Assembly: GCA_015487555.1 (NCBI GenBank)
Contig: WFPK01000053.1
Coordinates: forward strand, 1 to 64,000
Origin: Phycisphaerales bacterium
Lineage (GTDB): Bacteria; Planctomycetota; Phycisphaerae; Phycisphaerales; UBA1924
Reading direction: 5' to 3'
Length of the DNA: 64,000 bases
In this document: piece after piece, positions 1-9,241 of the stretch
Numbering within the stretch: position 1 is the stretch's first letter
Layout of the letters: every line of letters begins with the position of its first letter
Notes under the pieces: model-generated
Database searches by the model: none
Seen by the model: only the letters and a program-made list of their open reading frames with translations
Told to the model about the DNA's origin: nothing
Made by a program: the position numbers and the translations under genes

Positions 1-65
1 CAAACTCTAGCGCACCTACAATCCATCGACCCAGACAGGCCTCTATAGAAGAACGGAGCCAGACC

Positions 66-1220
66 ATGATTGTGCAAGACCTCATCGACACGATGGAACG
101 CATCGCCCCGCTCAAGCACGCAGAAGACTGGGACAAGGTCGGGCTCCAGCTTGGCGTAGTCTCGCGCGAGATCACCGGGCCAATCCTGCTCACCATCGAC
201 CTCACCGAGCGCGTGCTGGCTGAAGCACTCGAGATCGACGCTGGGGCGATCATCGCCTACCACCCCCCGATCTGGAATCCACTCACCTCCTTGACCGACG
301 AGACCCACACCCAGCGGATCATCCGCGGGGCGATCGAAGCGAGGATGATGATCTACTCCCCTCACACCGCCCTCGATGCAGCAGCTGGTGGCATCACCGA
401 TTGGCTCTGCGAAGGGATCAGCGCTCTGCCGGGCGAAGCAGCGCCCGATCAAATCCATGGCGACTGCCGGGCCCTTGCACCGGCAACCGGAGGCGATACC
501 AACCGCGAAGTCAAGGTCATCACCTTTGTTCCCAACAACGAAGTCGATGCACTGCGCAATGCCCTGGGCACCGCTGGAGCCGGCGGCATGGGCAACTATC
601 ACCTGGTCTCATTCAACACCCCCGGACAAGGCACCTTCCTCCCTCAAAGCGGTGCTAAACCAACCATCGGGCAGGTCGGTTCGCTCGAACGGGTCGATGA
701 AACCCGGATCGAAATGGTCTGCTCGCGCCATGCGCTCGCTTTGGTGATCGAAACCCTCAAAGAGTTCCACCCCTACGAAACCCCCGCCTACGACATCGTT
801 GAGCTGGTCCCCGAACCGATTCGCAAGATCGGCGCAGGACGCAGGCTTGTGCTCGATCAGCCCGCGAGCATCGCTGAGCTCTCCAATCGACTCCGCGCTC
901 ATCTCGATCGAACCCGGATCCGATACGCCCTGGCCACCGACGAAAATCACAAGTTCAAAACCATCGGCGTCGTGCCAGGCTCGGGCGGCTCATTGGCCCA
1001 GCTCGCCAAAGCTGAAGGGTGCGAGCTGCTCATCACCGGCGAGATGACCCACCACGAAATCCTCGCTGCGAGCCAATCCGGGCTCAGCATCCTCCTGGCT
1101 GGGCATACCAACACCGAAAGAGGATACCTCAAACGGCTCTGCGGCAAGCTCATCAGCCAGCTCCCCGACGCCCAGGTCGTGCTGAGCAAAGTCGATCGCG
1201 ATGAAATCAAAATCGGTTGA
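66..1220 (+). CDS. Nif3-like dinuclear metal centre protein (NIF3/YbgI, DUF34 family)
   Basis: The 384-residue protein has the NIF3 fold in two halves split by an inserted PII/CutA-like domain at about residues 147-249 (GNYHLVSF, HPYETPAYDI). Likely metal ligands are H66 in AYHPPIW, H100 and D104 in SPHTALD, and H347/E351 in GHTNTE. The first ligand motif is YHPP, as in eukaryotic NIF3L1, rather than the usual bacterial HHP. Family members form toroidal hexamers with two metal ions per subunit; some are called GTP cyclohydrolase type 2 homologues, but the cellular role is unsettled. The ATG follows a weak GGAG-like site. Nothing recognisable lies in the 65 bases before it. The family call is firm, the substrate unknown. 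Confidence 0.9.
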   Translation: MIVQDLIDTMERIAPLKHAEDWDKVGLQLGVVSREITGPILLTIDLTERVLAEALEIDAGAIIAYHPPIWNPLTSLTDETHTQRIIRGAIEARMMIYSPHTALDAAAGGITDWLCEGISALPGEAAPDQIHGDCRALAPATGGDTNREVKVITFVPNNEVDALRNALGTAGAGGMGNYHLVSFNTPGQGTFLPQSGAKPTIGQVGSLERVDETRIEMVCSRHALALVIETLKEFHPYETPAYDIVELVPEPIRKIGAGRRLVLDQPASIAELSNRLRAHLDRTRIRYALATDENHKFKTIGVVPGSGGSLAQLAKAEGCELLITGEMTHHEILAASQSGLSILLAGHTNTERGYLKRLCGKLISQLPDAQVVLSKVDRDEIKIG

Positions 1221-1248
1221 AGCTTGAACTCAAGCTCGAAAGCCTCTG

Positions 1249-1782
1249 CTATTCACCCCAGGCCCCAGTGCTTGGGCCCATGTTGATCGTGCCCGAGAGC
1301 TCAAGAATAGCTTCGGGCACTTTGAGCTTGGCATCAAAGAGCACCTCGGAGAGCCGACCCGGCGGGATGTATTGCACGGTGCCCGTCAGCGCATAGCTCA
1401 CCTCGCCCGAGCTCTTGATCGCTTCGATCGGGAGCACCGCCGGGAGGGTGAATACATGCGATGAATACATATGAAGCATGATCTCTGGGCTGCGCACCCC
1501 TGAAAAGACCTCGACCCCATCGAGCTCGACCTTGTAGTGCACTTGCCGAAGCGGGATCGGCTCTTTGTTGGGATTGGTTGCCTCGATGGAAAACTCGATC
1601 ACCGACCGCTCATCGCCCTGCTCAATCTCGCGCACACCCACCGCCTGGAATGTCGGTGCGAGCGCTTTGTTGCACCCGCTGAGCAACATCCCCGAGCCGA
1701 GCATCAGTGCGCCGAGCATGATCTTTGTGAACAAGGCGGGTCGAAACACGGAGTCTGATTGGGTGGTCTTTGGTTCATTCAT
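1249..1782 (-). CDS. LEA type 2-like lipoprotein
   Basis: A 177-residue predicted lipoprotein. I start it at the internal ATG at 1782 because that places a normal signal peptide before the lipobox LLSGC with Cys at residue 37; the longer reading frame upstream has no signal character. The mature part (IEFSIEATNPNKEPIPLRQ, then YKVELDGVEVFSG) resembles the water-stress/hypersensitive-response LEA-2 fold, a small beta sandwich often found in bacterial envelope lipoproteins. It is divergent from the large PQQ-propeller gene at 2024, with about 240 bases between them, so the two may share a regulatory region. The lipoprotein call is strong; the LEA assignment is by motif feel only. Confidence 0.6.
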   Translation of the reverse strand: MNEPKTTQSDSVFRPALFTKIMLGALMLGSGMLLSGCNKALAPTFQAVGVREIEQGDERSVIEFSIEATNPNKEPIPLRQVHYKVELDGVEVFSGVRSPEIMLHMYSSHVFTLPAVLPIEAIKSSGEVSYALTGTVQYIPPGRLSEVLFDAKLKVPEAILELSGTINMGPSTGAWGE

Positions 1783-2023
1783 CACCCACGAGCGTAGCAC
1801 ACCTGCGCCCGATCCGCACACCATCCGCACACCAATAGTCCCCCAAAGCCTCCCAAGAAATCGGGCTTCTGATCGACAAAGACACTTCGCCTCCCGAGCA
1901 AACACAACCATCGCCCGTGGATTTCATCTATCATCAGCTGACAGACTTCCTCATCGGAAGCAACTTCTGGTTGAACTGCTCGGTTTACACAAGAAAAGGC
2001 ACGCACCTTTCTCTCTGGAGCTG

Positions 2024-5000
2024 ATGATTCTCTCCCTCTCGACCATCCTGCTCGGCGCTTGGATGTTGCTCATCGGGCAGCCGATCGCTGCTCAAGAGCT
2101 CAAATCCAAGACGATCGAAAACCCGATCTACTTCGCCGATTCCCCAACCGCCCAGGCTTCGCTCTTGCGCCTGCCCGAGCTCCTCGCCCAAGACAACCTC
2201 GACGAAGCTTCGAGACTCGTCGATCAGGTCATCACCGAGCTGGGGGATCGATTGATCGAATCACAGGCTCGGGATATCTACATCACTGTTCGCAGCAAGG
2301 CACATCGGTTTGTGCTCGAGCACCCCGAGCTGCTCGATGCCTACCGCACCCGCGTCACCCCCTGGGCCCAGGCCCAGCTCGACGCAGACCAATGGCTGCG
2401 CATCGCCCGCGATGCCTGGCTCACCGAGCCGGGGCTCCTCGCCTCGCTCCATCTCGCCCAGACCCTCATCGAGGGTGCCCATTTTCATGCAGGACTCCGG
2501 ATCATCACCGAGCTCAAAGCCCACCCCGACGCCAGCACATGGGCCCATCAAATCCTCCCCCACGCGCACCTGGCCGCGCGGTACATCGACACCGACCAAG
2601 CATGGCAACAGGTTGATTATTGGTCGCAGCGGGCCGGGCAAGGAAAAATCGAACGCATCCCCTCCCCGGGATTGAGTACAAAGAAATCAGCCCCGCGCCC
2701 AATCGGTTCACTGACTTGGAATACCGATCAACCAAAGAACCCAGCCATACTCGATGAAATTCTCCCGATCGCTCTAGGGGCTGCAGCCCTCACGCCCGGC
2801 CACAAACTCGAACACACACAAAAACCCGTCCGTCCGAACTTCTCAAACACAAATCCAGGCCCGACGCCATGGACAACACTCGTCGTCTGGAACGATCTGC
2901 TTTACACCAACGACGGGATCACGGTTTCGTGCTTTGACCGTTTTACGCTCCGCCCGATCTGGCGATTGCAAACCACGCAAGAGCGCACGGAAATACCCAT
3001 CACCGTCGATGCACGCGCCCGGCTCGGGCGGATCATCGAAGATGCGACGACCCTCACTCTTGATGGTGATGATCTGTATGTTCCCGCGGGGATCCCGCGC
3101 AACAACAGCCGCGCTGGCGATGCGCGCCTGCTCAAACTCGATGCTCAATCCGGAGAAATTCAATGGTCAATCAATATCCAAGAGCTCGATGAATCGCTGG
3201 TCGAGGCTTCGATCCGCGGGCAGGTGCTTGTGGACGAGGGGATCGTGGTTGTCGGCGCGCGAACCAACAACCGAAAGCAACGGCTCATCAACCTCGCGGT
3301 CATCGGCCTCGATGCCCAGACGGGCAACCTGCGCTGGATCCGCCAGATCGCCTCCGCCGGATCACTCCCATTCCAGCAGATGGGCCAGCTCGCCCACTCG
3401 CCGATGCTCCACAACGGCGTCGCCTATTGGACAGATCGCATCGGGCTCGGGTTTGCGATTGAGTCGGCCACCGGGCGGGTGCTCTGGGCACGATCCTTGC
3501 CGCCTCCCGATATCTACGCCCGCGCGAGCCGACCATCATTTTCGAGCAACACGCCGATCATCAATACCCACGGGTTCTTCACCCTCTCTCCCGATGGCTC
3601 AAAGATACTCCAGCTCGATCTCGACACCGGAGAAACCATCGCAACACGACCTGCGCACCCAAAGGAATCGTTCTACTTGCTGGGCATCGGCGACCTGATC
3701 GCCTGCGTGAGCAAATACCAGATCACCTACTACCCCGCAGCACAACTCGCCACCGCACCCATCACCAGATCCGCCTTGCTGGGCGGGACTTCGGGCATCC
3801 GCGGGCGCGTAATCAGGGCTGGCGATCGGCTCATCGTCCCTGTCGATACAGGTGTCGAGATGCTCGATCCTCGCAACCCGCAGACCAAAGAACACCTCAC
3901 GCTCGGCGCAACGGGCAATATCATCGCACTCGACGGACAGATTCTGGTCGTTGATGAGATGGATGTATCGAGCTTTCTCGCGTGGGATATCGCTTCGGAA
4001 TTGCTCAGCGATCGCATCGAGTCTGACCCTGCTTCAGCGATCACCCTCGCCGAGCTCGCCTACCGAGCCGGGCGCACCGATGAAATTGTGCTGGCGGTTG
4101 TTGACGCGATGCGTGTGCTTTCCAAACTCCCCTTCGCACAGCGCGAAAAACTCAACGCCCAGCTCTTCGATGCGGTGCTCGAAATGCTCGAAATGGTCGA
4201 AATGGTCGAGCCAATACGAGGCCCAGACTCTTCAAAGCCGTTGCTCACATCCCAAGACCAATCAACACTCCTCGATCACCTGGGCACCCTCGCCCAAACA
4301 CATCAGCAAGTCGTTGCCCACCGCATGGCCTTGGGCGCATGGAATTACCTGCGTGGAAATGCTGCCGAATCGATCGGCGCTTACCAAGATATCCTCGATC
4401 AGCCCGCGCTGAGCGCCTCGATGTGGGAAGGGGCAGGCATCGCGGTGCGAGGCGGGCTCGAAGCGTCACGGCGCATCGGCGCCATCCTCACAACCCAAGG
4501 CTACGCCCCCTACCGATCCTTCGATCAACTCGCCAAAGCCGAGCAACGCTTTGTTGAGGAATCTGCTGATCCCGATGACTACGAACAGCTCGCCAAGCGA
4601 TATCCCTGGTCAACCATCGCCCCAAAGCTCTGGCTCGGCGCAGCAACACGCAGCGCGAAAGATCGAAAGCTCCCCGCAGCCATCAACGCTGCGAGCAAAG
4701 GACTCGAAGCAGCCCAATCGCTCAATCGGTTCGGAATCGAGATCGACCAGCTCATCATCGACCAGCTCGCCGAGCAGGCCCTCACCGGGATGATCACGAC
4801 CAACCGCGCCAGGGATGCCCAAAGCCTTGCATCAACACTCATCGAGAAGTTCCCTAAGCTCACCATCCGGATCGCAGGCGAGATCATCACCAAAGACCAG
4901 ATCGCCCTCAAAGCGCAGGCCAGCTCCCAGCTCCCGCTCCTGGGCGACGCCTTCATCCGCGATATACACCCGCTTCTCGTCACCGGCTCGCCAATCAAAC

Positions 5001-6265
5001 CCACCACCCGCATCGACCAAGGCGGAATCGTCCTCTATGCGCCCCAGCTCGGACGCGCAGAGTATGTCCGCGCAGGACGCGGAGCCTTTGAAACCGTCTG
5101 GTCGATCAAAGCCAAATCGAACCACCCACCGATCATCCCCTGGCAAGACCAGACCCGCACGCTCGTCCTTTGGCCCGAGAGCACCGACAACAACGACACA
5201 GGCACACTCGAAGCGATCGAAACAACCACAGGCAGGCTCATCTGGTCGATCACCAATATCCGATCTGATCTCGCCCAAAGAAGCACCCGGACCCCCGATG
5301 ATCTCGCCCGCGTCGATGCCGAGTTCGCCACGCCAACCCAGGAGCAAGTCCCGATCAATCAGCTTATGGTTGTCACCGACGGGCACACCATCGTCATCAC
5401 CGATCGGATCGGACGAGCCATCGGCGTCGATGTGTTCTCGGGCAATGAGCTCTGGCGATCAGACCTGCCCGCCAATCGCGTGTATGACATAGACCTCAAG
5501 AGTTCGGTGCTCGGCGTGTGCGGGATCATGTATATCGACCAACCCGCCGGGCAAAGAGAAGGCTCGATCACCTCGATCGCCGCCTCGATCGACCCACGCA
5601 CCGGACAGCGCATCCAGGTCATCGACCGATTCGGGATCGCGCCGCGCTGGATCCGTGTAGGGAACAACGGCGATCTCTTTGTCGCCACCGACAATCGAGT
5701 GGTTGCGATCAATACCAAAGCGGGATCGATCGATTGGGTGCTCAATGACGACTCGATCGCTGAGAGTATTTCTGGATGGGTCTGGAACGATCAGCTTGTT
5801 GTACTCAACAGCAATATCGAGCTCTGGCCCGTAAGTCTTGCGGAAGGAACCCGCGCACCTCATGCGTTGGACCTTCGCCAGCGGGTGATCCGCCAAAGCT
5901 GGGTTCAGCCCCGGCTTGGGATGAATGCTTTGCGCATCGCGGGCTCGCGCGGATTCGCCATATTCGACCGGGATCTTCAGCTGATCGCTTTGGATCCCAT
6001 CGAAACGCCCATCGATATGATTGATGCTGCGTGGGCAACAGATCGCACAGTGTTTCTGCAATCGCCCATGCGGCTCGACGACCACTCCGTCGCCGAGCTG
6101 TTCCTGCTTGACTCAAACGACGCCCGCCTGCTCGATACGGTGCGTGTCACGGTACCGATGCTTCTTGATCGCCAACCCAAATCAATCACCGCCATCACCG
6201 GCGGGCTCATCGTGGGATACGACGAGGTCTCCATCTTTGTGCGCACAACCCCGACGACCCGATAG
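2024..6265 (+). CDS. very large secreted PQQ-binding-like beta-propeller protein
   Basis: About 1413 residues. I start at ATG 2024, after GGAG, since the residues that follow form a signal peptide ending near AAQEL; the frame is open further upstream but reads as non-coding. After an alpha-helical region (about 30-250) come PQQ-like blades with the signature D-x-x-T/S-G-x-x-x-W: LDAQSGEIQW, LDAQTGNLRW, ESATGRVLW. A second helical, TPR-like stretch (about 650-950) follows, then a second propeller (ETTTGRLIW, DVFSGNELW, NTKAGSIDW). Double-propeller architectures of this type are common in planctomycetes and are probably scaffolds rather than enzymes. It resembles BamB only in fold. Expected to be exported; no transmembrane helix besides the signal is visible. 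Confidence 0.75.
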   Translation: MILSLSTILLGAWMLLIGQPIAAQELKSKTIENPIYFADSPTAQASLLRLPELLAQDNLDEASRLVDQVITELGDRLIESQARDIYITVRSKAHRFVLEHPELLDAYRTRVTPWAQAQLDADQWLRIARDAWLTEPGLLASLHLAQTLIEGAHFHAGLRIITELKAHPDASTWAHQILPHAHLAARYIDTDQAWQQVDYWSQRAGQGKIERIPSPGLSTKKSAPRPIGSLTWNTDQPKNPAILDEILPIALGAAALTPGHKLEHTQKPVRPNFSNTNPGPTPWTTLVVWNDLLYTNDGITVSCFDRFTLRPIWRLQTTQERTEIPITVDARARLGRIIEDATTLTLDGDDLYVPAGIPRNNSRAGDARLLKLDAQSGEIQWSINIQELDESLVEASIRGQVLVDEGIVVVGARTNNRKQRLINLAVIGLDAQTGNLRWIRQIASAGSLPFQQMGQLAHSPMLHNGVAYWTDRIGLGFAIESATGRVLWARSLPPPDIYARASRPSFSSNTPIINTHGFFTLSPDGSKILQLDLDTGETIATRPAHPKESFYLLGIGDLIACVSKYQITYYPAAQLATAPITRSALLGGTSGIRGRVIRAGDRLIVPVDTGVEMLDPRNPQTKEHLTLGATGNIIALDGQILVVDEMDVSSFLAWDIASELLSDRIESDPASAITLAELAYRAGRTDEIVLAVVDAMRVLSKLPFAQREKLNAQLFDAVLEMLEMVEMVEPIRGPDSSKPLLTSQDQSTLLDHLGTLAQTHQQVVAHRMALGAWNYLRGNAAESIGAYQDILDQPALSASMWEGAGIAVRGGLEASRRIGAILTTQGYAPYRSFDQLAKAEQRFVEESADPDDYEQLAKRYPWSTIAPKLWLGAATRSAKDRKLPAAINAASKGLEAAQSLNRFGIEIDQLIIDQLAEQALTGMITTNRARDAQSLASTLIEKFPKLTIRIAGEIITKDQIALKAQASSQLPLLGDAFIRDIHPLLVTGSPIKPTTRIDQGGIVLYAPQLGRAEYVRAGRGAFETVWSIKAKSNHPPIIPWQDQTRTLVLWPESTDNNDTGTLEAIETTTGRLIWSITNIRSDLAQRSTRTPDDLARVDAEFATPTQEQVPINQLMVVTDGHTIVITDRIGRAIGVDVFSGNELWRSDLPANRVYDIDLKSSVLGVCGIMYIDQPAGQREGSITSIAASIDPRTGQRIQVIDRFGIAPRWIRVGNNGDLFVATDNRVVAINTKAGSIDWVLNDDSIAESISGWVWNDQLVVLNSNIELWPVSLAEGTRAPHALDLRQRVIRQSWVQPRLGMNALRIAGSRGFAIFDRDLQLIALDPIETPIDMIDAAWATDRTVFLQSPMRLDDHSVAELFLLDSNDARLLDTVRVTVPMLLDRQPKSITAITGGLIVGYDEVSIFVRTTPTTR

Positions 6266-6309
6266 ATCCACCCCAGTGTGCCAAGGCGATCTTTATTGTT
6301 TGCTTTGTG

Positions 6310-6831
6310 TTATGCGCTTTGTGTGTCGGTAATTGTGCGTGGATCGAGTCCATTTTCGATCGCAGTGATTTTTCGGACTCTTCGTTCGTGCCGACCGCCA
6401 TCGAACCCGGTGCTCATCCACACCTCGACCACCTTGTCGATCAATCGTTCACCGAGCAGATCCGCCGAGAGGCACAGCACATTGGCATCGTTGTGCGAGC
6501 GCGAGAGCTGGGCGGTGAGCTCGTCGTGGACCAACGCTGCCCGTAGTCCTTTGACCTTGTTGGCAGCGATCGACATCCCGATCCCCGTGCCACAGATCAG
6601 CACCCCGCGATCGGCCCGTCCTGCGTTGATCTCTTGTCCAACGAGGTAGGCCTGTTCGGGATAATCGCATTTCTCTTTTTCACATGTGCCAACGATATGG
6701 GCTTGGTATCCCAGCTGGGCCAGGGTGTCGCCGACGAGCTCGGCAGTGTGCATCCCGCGATGATCCGCCCCGATGACAACACGCAAAGCCGACGGGGCTA
6801 AAGAGGGTGAGGATGAGGGTGAATCCGTCAT
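6310..6831 (-). CDS. rpiB: ribose 5-phosphate isomerase B
   Basis: The 173-residue protein carries the RpiB/LacAB signature: GADHRGMHTA near residue 21, the catalytic loop GVLICGTGIGMSIAANK with Cys80, and SRSHNDANVL with His113. These match the C66 and H99 pair of the E. coli enzyme. It interconverts ribose 5-phosphate and ribulose 5-phosphate in the non-oxidative pentose phosphate pathway; transketolase is also in this window. Its ATG overlaps the TGA of the upstream phosphatase gene (TCAT on the + strand at 6828-6831), so the two genes are translationally coupled. This phosphatase-rpiB pairing also occurs in some other bacteria. Confidence 0.93.
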   Translation of the reverse strand: MTDSPSSSPSLAPSALRVVIGADHRGMHTAELVGDTLAQLGYQAHIVGTCEKEKCDYPEQAYLVGQEINAGRADRGVLICGTGIGMSIAANKVKGLRAALVHDELTAQLSRSHNDANVLCLSADLLGERLIDKVVEVWMSTGFDGGRHERRVRKITAIENGLDPRTITDTQSA

Positions 6832-7277
6832 GTGATCATCTCCTTGAATCTGGTCTGGATCAATCGTTCGAGCTCGTTGGCTACATCACGATAGACCTCG
6901 ACCGATTGTCCGATCGGATCGGCGATGGGATCAATCGCATCGAGCGGAAAAACTTTATCCGCCGACTCGGGTACCATCGCGATCACCGCGTGGGCGTGGG
7001 CGGGGGTCATGGTCAGGATGATCTGGGCCCGCTCGATGAGCTCGGGGGTAAGCTGTTTGGATCGGTGCCCGCACAGATCAATCCCCCGATCGCCAAGCAC
7101 CTCGATGGCCTGAGGCGATGCACAATGTCCATCGACTGCTGCAACCCCGGCAGAATCCACCGTGATGGTGGTTGCACCGGGATCACGCTGGTCGATAAGC
7201 GCCTGGGCCACTGCCTGGGCCATTGGCGATCGGCAGGTGTTGCCGGTGCAGACGAATAAAACATGAGTATTGAGCAT
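6828..7277 (-). CDS. low-molecular-weight protein-tyrosine-phosphatase family protein
   Basis: With the start at ATG 7277 the protein is 149 residues, the usual family size. The P-loop CX5R is near the N terminus (VCTGNTCRS, Cys10 to Arg16) and the general-acid loop is DPIGQSVEVY near the C terminus. The family includes protein-tyrosine and protein-arginine phosphatases and arsenate reductases. The Thr in CTGNTCR is the residue seen in arginine phosphatases such as YwlE, so arginine dephosphorylation is possible but unproven. The open frame extends 35 codons upstream through a lysine/glutamate/arginine-only tract encoded by an AAGAG repeat, which I treat as untranslated leader. In-frame GTG codons just upstream are alternative starts. 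Confidence 0.85.
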   Translation of the reverse strand: MLNTHVLFVCTGNTCRSPMAQAVAQALIDQRDPGATTITVDSAGVAAVDGHCASPQAIEVLGDRGIDLCGHRSKQLTPELIERAQIILTMTPAHAHAVIAMVPESADKVFPLDAIDPIADPIGQSVEVYRDVANELERLIQTRFKEMIT

Positions 7278-7293
7278 CAAATGCACCACACCT

Positions 7294-7352
7294 TTCTTCT
7301 TCTCTTCTCTTCTCTTCTCTCCACGCCTCTTCTCTTCACGCTTCTTCTTTTC
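7294..7352 (-). repeat. polypurine AAGAG-type simple repeat in the phosphatase-rpiB leader
   Basis: On the minus strand this is an almost pure purine tract. It contains about four tandem AAGAG pentamers followed by less regular AGAAG units, about 15-75 bases upstream of the phosphatase start codon. A five-base unit is not a multiple of three, so length changes would shift any frame reading through it. It could also act as an extended purine-rich ribosome-binding region. Seen directly; function is inference. Confidence 0.75.
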
Positions 7353-7561
7353 ATGCCTTTCTGATATGCCCCTCTTGGGCAATCAATTCTATGATCTGCC
7401 TGTGCCTGATTTTTCCGGGAAACTTTTTTCGGTAAGCGACCCCGCATCATCGCATGTTCAACCAACTCTTGAGCAGGCAAAGGGTAACGCAAATCGGGAC
7501 ATGACGCAATCTCGAAAATGCGGGCGACTGAAACGCACAACTGTGCGTCGCAGACGAACAA

Positions 7562-7570
7562 TGTGGATAA
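7562..7570 (-). promoter_or_regulatory. DnaA box upstream of dnaA
   Basis: An exact consensus DnaA box (TTATCCACA on the minus strand) lies about 160 bases before the dnaA start. A one-mismatch copy (TGATCCACA) is at 7652-7660. Consensus boxes here fit dnaA autoregulation or a replication origin. Confidence 0.6.
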
Positions 7571-7585
7571 CTTGCAAGAGAAAGG

Positions 7586-7615
7586 TTGACAATGATAGCC
7601 ACGAGTGATTAGGGT
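7586..7615 (+). promoter_or_regulatory. candidate sigma-70 promoter for dnaA
   Basis: A perfect TTGACA at 7586-7591 lies 18 bases before TAGGGT, a poor -10; TATAGG follows a few bases later. It sits between the two DnaA boxes and about 120 bases before the dnaA ATG, so DnaA binding could repress it. The -35 is convincing, the -10 is not. Confidence 0.35.
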
Positions 7616-7651
7616 ATAGGCGAAGGAAGAATACCGAGTCACTATTCATGC

Positions 7652-7660
7652 TGTGGATCA
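7652..7660 (-). promoter_or_regulatory. near-consensus DnaA box
   Basis: Reads TGATCCACA on the minus strand, one mismatch from the consensus. It lies 72 bases before dnaA and in the same orientation as the box at 7562. The rest of 7383-7732 holds no gene I can support; it has T-rich runs near 7420-7435 that could be an unwinding element. Confidence 0.4.
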
Positions 7661-7732
7661 CCGACCCGGTTTCACAAACGCTCACCGCAGCCTCTCCACT
7701 GGGCTGCTTAGCTGATTGAAAGCAGTTCGATC

Positions 7733-9241
7733 ATGCCAGACCATGATTATCAGGTCTTGGACGATGTCCTTGCGCACATTCGTGCCGAACACCCTGCGGT
7801 TGCCCGAAGGTGGTTCGACGAGCTCGAGCCTTTGGGCATTGTTTCGGGGACCTTTGGCGTTCGTGCCCACTCTGATCTCCACCGCGATTATCTCCGCCGA
7901 AATGGGCTCGATGCCTTTAATGACGCGGTTCGTTCAGTGACAGGGCAACTCATCGCTGTTCGTCTTTTGGGTCCAGATGATGAATGGGCTTTGGCGACCA
8001 AAAATGCCCAATCAACCACCAAATCTGCTGAACAGTCAGCCGACCGATCAGCCACATCGAAATCAGGCTCGGCTGAGCATGCTTCCAAACCCCACGCCGA
8101 CATCGAGGTGCTCGCCAACACCTCATCCTTTGCTTCGTCGGCATCAAAGCCCAAACCAAAGCGCTCGCATGTTTCCTCGGAACGGGCCTGGCTCGATCAC
8201 AATGACGCCCTGCCGATCAATCCAGACTATGGGTTCGAGCAGTTTGTCATCGGCGAGAACAACCAGATCCCCCACGCAGCAGCCATCGCTGTCTCCGAAA
8301 ACCCCGGACATGCCTACAACCCCCTCTTCATCCATGGCGGCGTCGGGCTGGGCAAAACACACCTGCTCCAGGCGATCTGTTTGAGAATCAAACATCAACA
8401 TCCCGGGATCGTAATGCGCTACCTCTCGTGCGATGGGTTCATGACCCAATATGTCAATGCGGTCCAATCCGCCCGGATGGTCGAGTTTCGGCATGCCTTC
8501 CGCGATATCGACCTCCTGGTCATCGACGACATCCATTTCCTTGCCAAACGAGACCGAACACAAGAAGAGTTCTTCCACACCTTCAACGCCCTCTACCAGA
8601 CCAACAAGCAGATCATCATCAGCTCAGACTCGCCCCCCGAAGATATCCCCAATCTCGAAGATCGGCTGACCTCGCGGTTCTTGTGGGGATTGGTCGTCCA
8701 GATCGAAAAACCCGGATTCGAGACCCGCGTCGAGATTCTCAAGCGCAAAGCCCACGACCGTGGGCTCGAGCTACCCGAGAATGTCGCCTGTGAGATCGCC
8801 CAGCATATTGATACCAATATCCGTGAGCTCGAAGGAGCAATCACCAAGCTTCAGATCGTTGCAAGCATCGAAAAAAGACCCATCGACCTCGAGCTCACGC
8901 GCAAAGCGCTGGGTGCCGAGTTTGCTTGTCCTGCCCCTGTCGCCGGGCAAGGCCCGACGATTGAACACATTATCTCGGAAGTCTCGACCTTTTTTCATAT
9001 CAAACGCCCAGATTTGCTGGGCAAACGCCGACACAAATCAGTCGCTCATCCGCGCCAGGTCGGGATGTATCTGACCCGTCAGCTCACCAAACACTCACTT
9101 GAAGAAATCGGCGCCCACTTCGGCGGACGGGACCACACCACCGTCATGCACGCGGTGCGGTCGATCTCGAAAAAATGCAAAGATGATGCAGAGCTTCTGG
9201 GACAAATCCGCACCCTCGAATCCCGCCTGAAACTGCTCTGA
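7733..9241 (+). CDS. dnaA: chromosomal replication initiator protein DnaA
   Basis: The 502-residue protein has all DnaA landmarks. Domain I spans about 1-85. A poorly conserved Ser/Lys/Ala-rich linker follows to about 150. The AAA+ core has Walker A GGVGLGKT (203-209), Walker B LLVIDDIHFL (261-270) and the arginine-finger box RLTSRF (311-316). The DNA-binding domain IV has the signature GGRDHTTVMHA (464-474). It binds DnaA boxes and opens the origin. The gene stands alone: none of the usual dnaA neighbours (dnaN, recF, gyrB, rpmH) is adjacent, and dnaN lies 35 kb away. The ATG has only a weak GAAAG upstream. Confidence 0.97.
   Translation: MPDHDYQVLDDVLAHIRAEHPAVARRWFDELEPLGIVSGTFGVRAHSDLHRDYLRRNGLDAFNDAVRSVTGQLIAVRLLGPDDEWALATKNAQSTTKSAEQSADRSATSKSGSAEHASKPHADIEVLANTSSFASSASKPKPKRSHVSSERAWLDHNDALPINPDYGFEQFVIGENNQIPHAAAIAVSENPGHAYNPLFIHGGVGLGKTHLLQAICLRIKHQHPGIVMRYLSCDGFMTQYVNAVQSARMVEFRHAFRDIDLLVIDDIHFLAKRDRTQEEFFHTFNALYQTNKQIIISSDSPPEDIPNLEDRLTSRFLWGLVVQIEKPGFETRVEILKRKAHDRGLELPENVACEIAQHIDTNIRELEGAITKLQIVASIEKRPIDLELTRKALGAEFACPAPVAGQGPTIEHIISEVSTFFHIKRPDLLGKRRHKSVAHPRQVGMYLTRQLTKHSLEEIGAHFGGRDHTTVMHAVRSISKKCKDDAELLGQIRTLESRLKLL

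Noticed and set aside
1-65. End of an upstream gene
   Set aside because: Too short and all frames contain stops; nothing can be supported.
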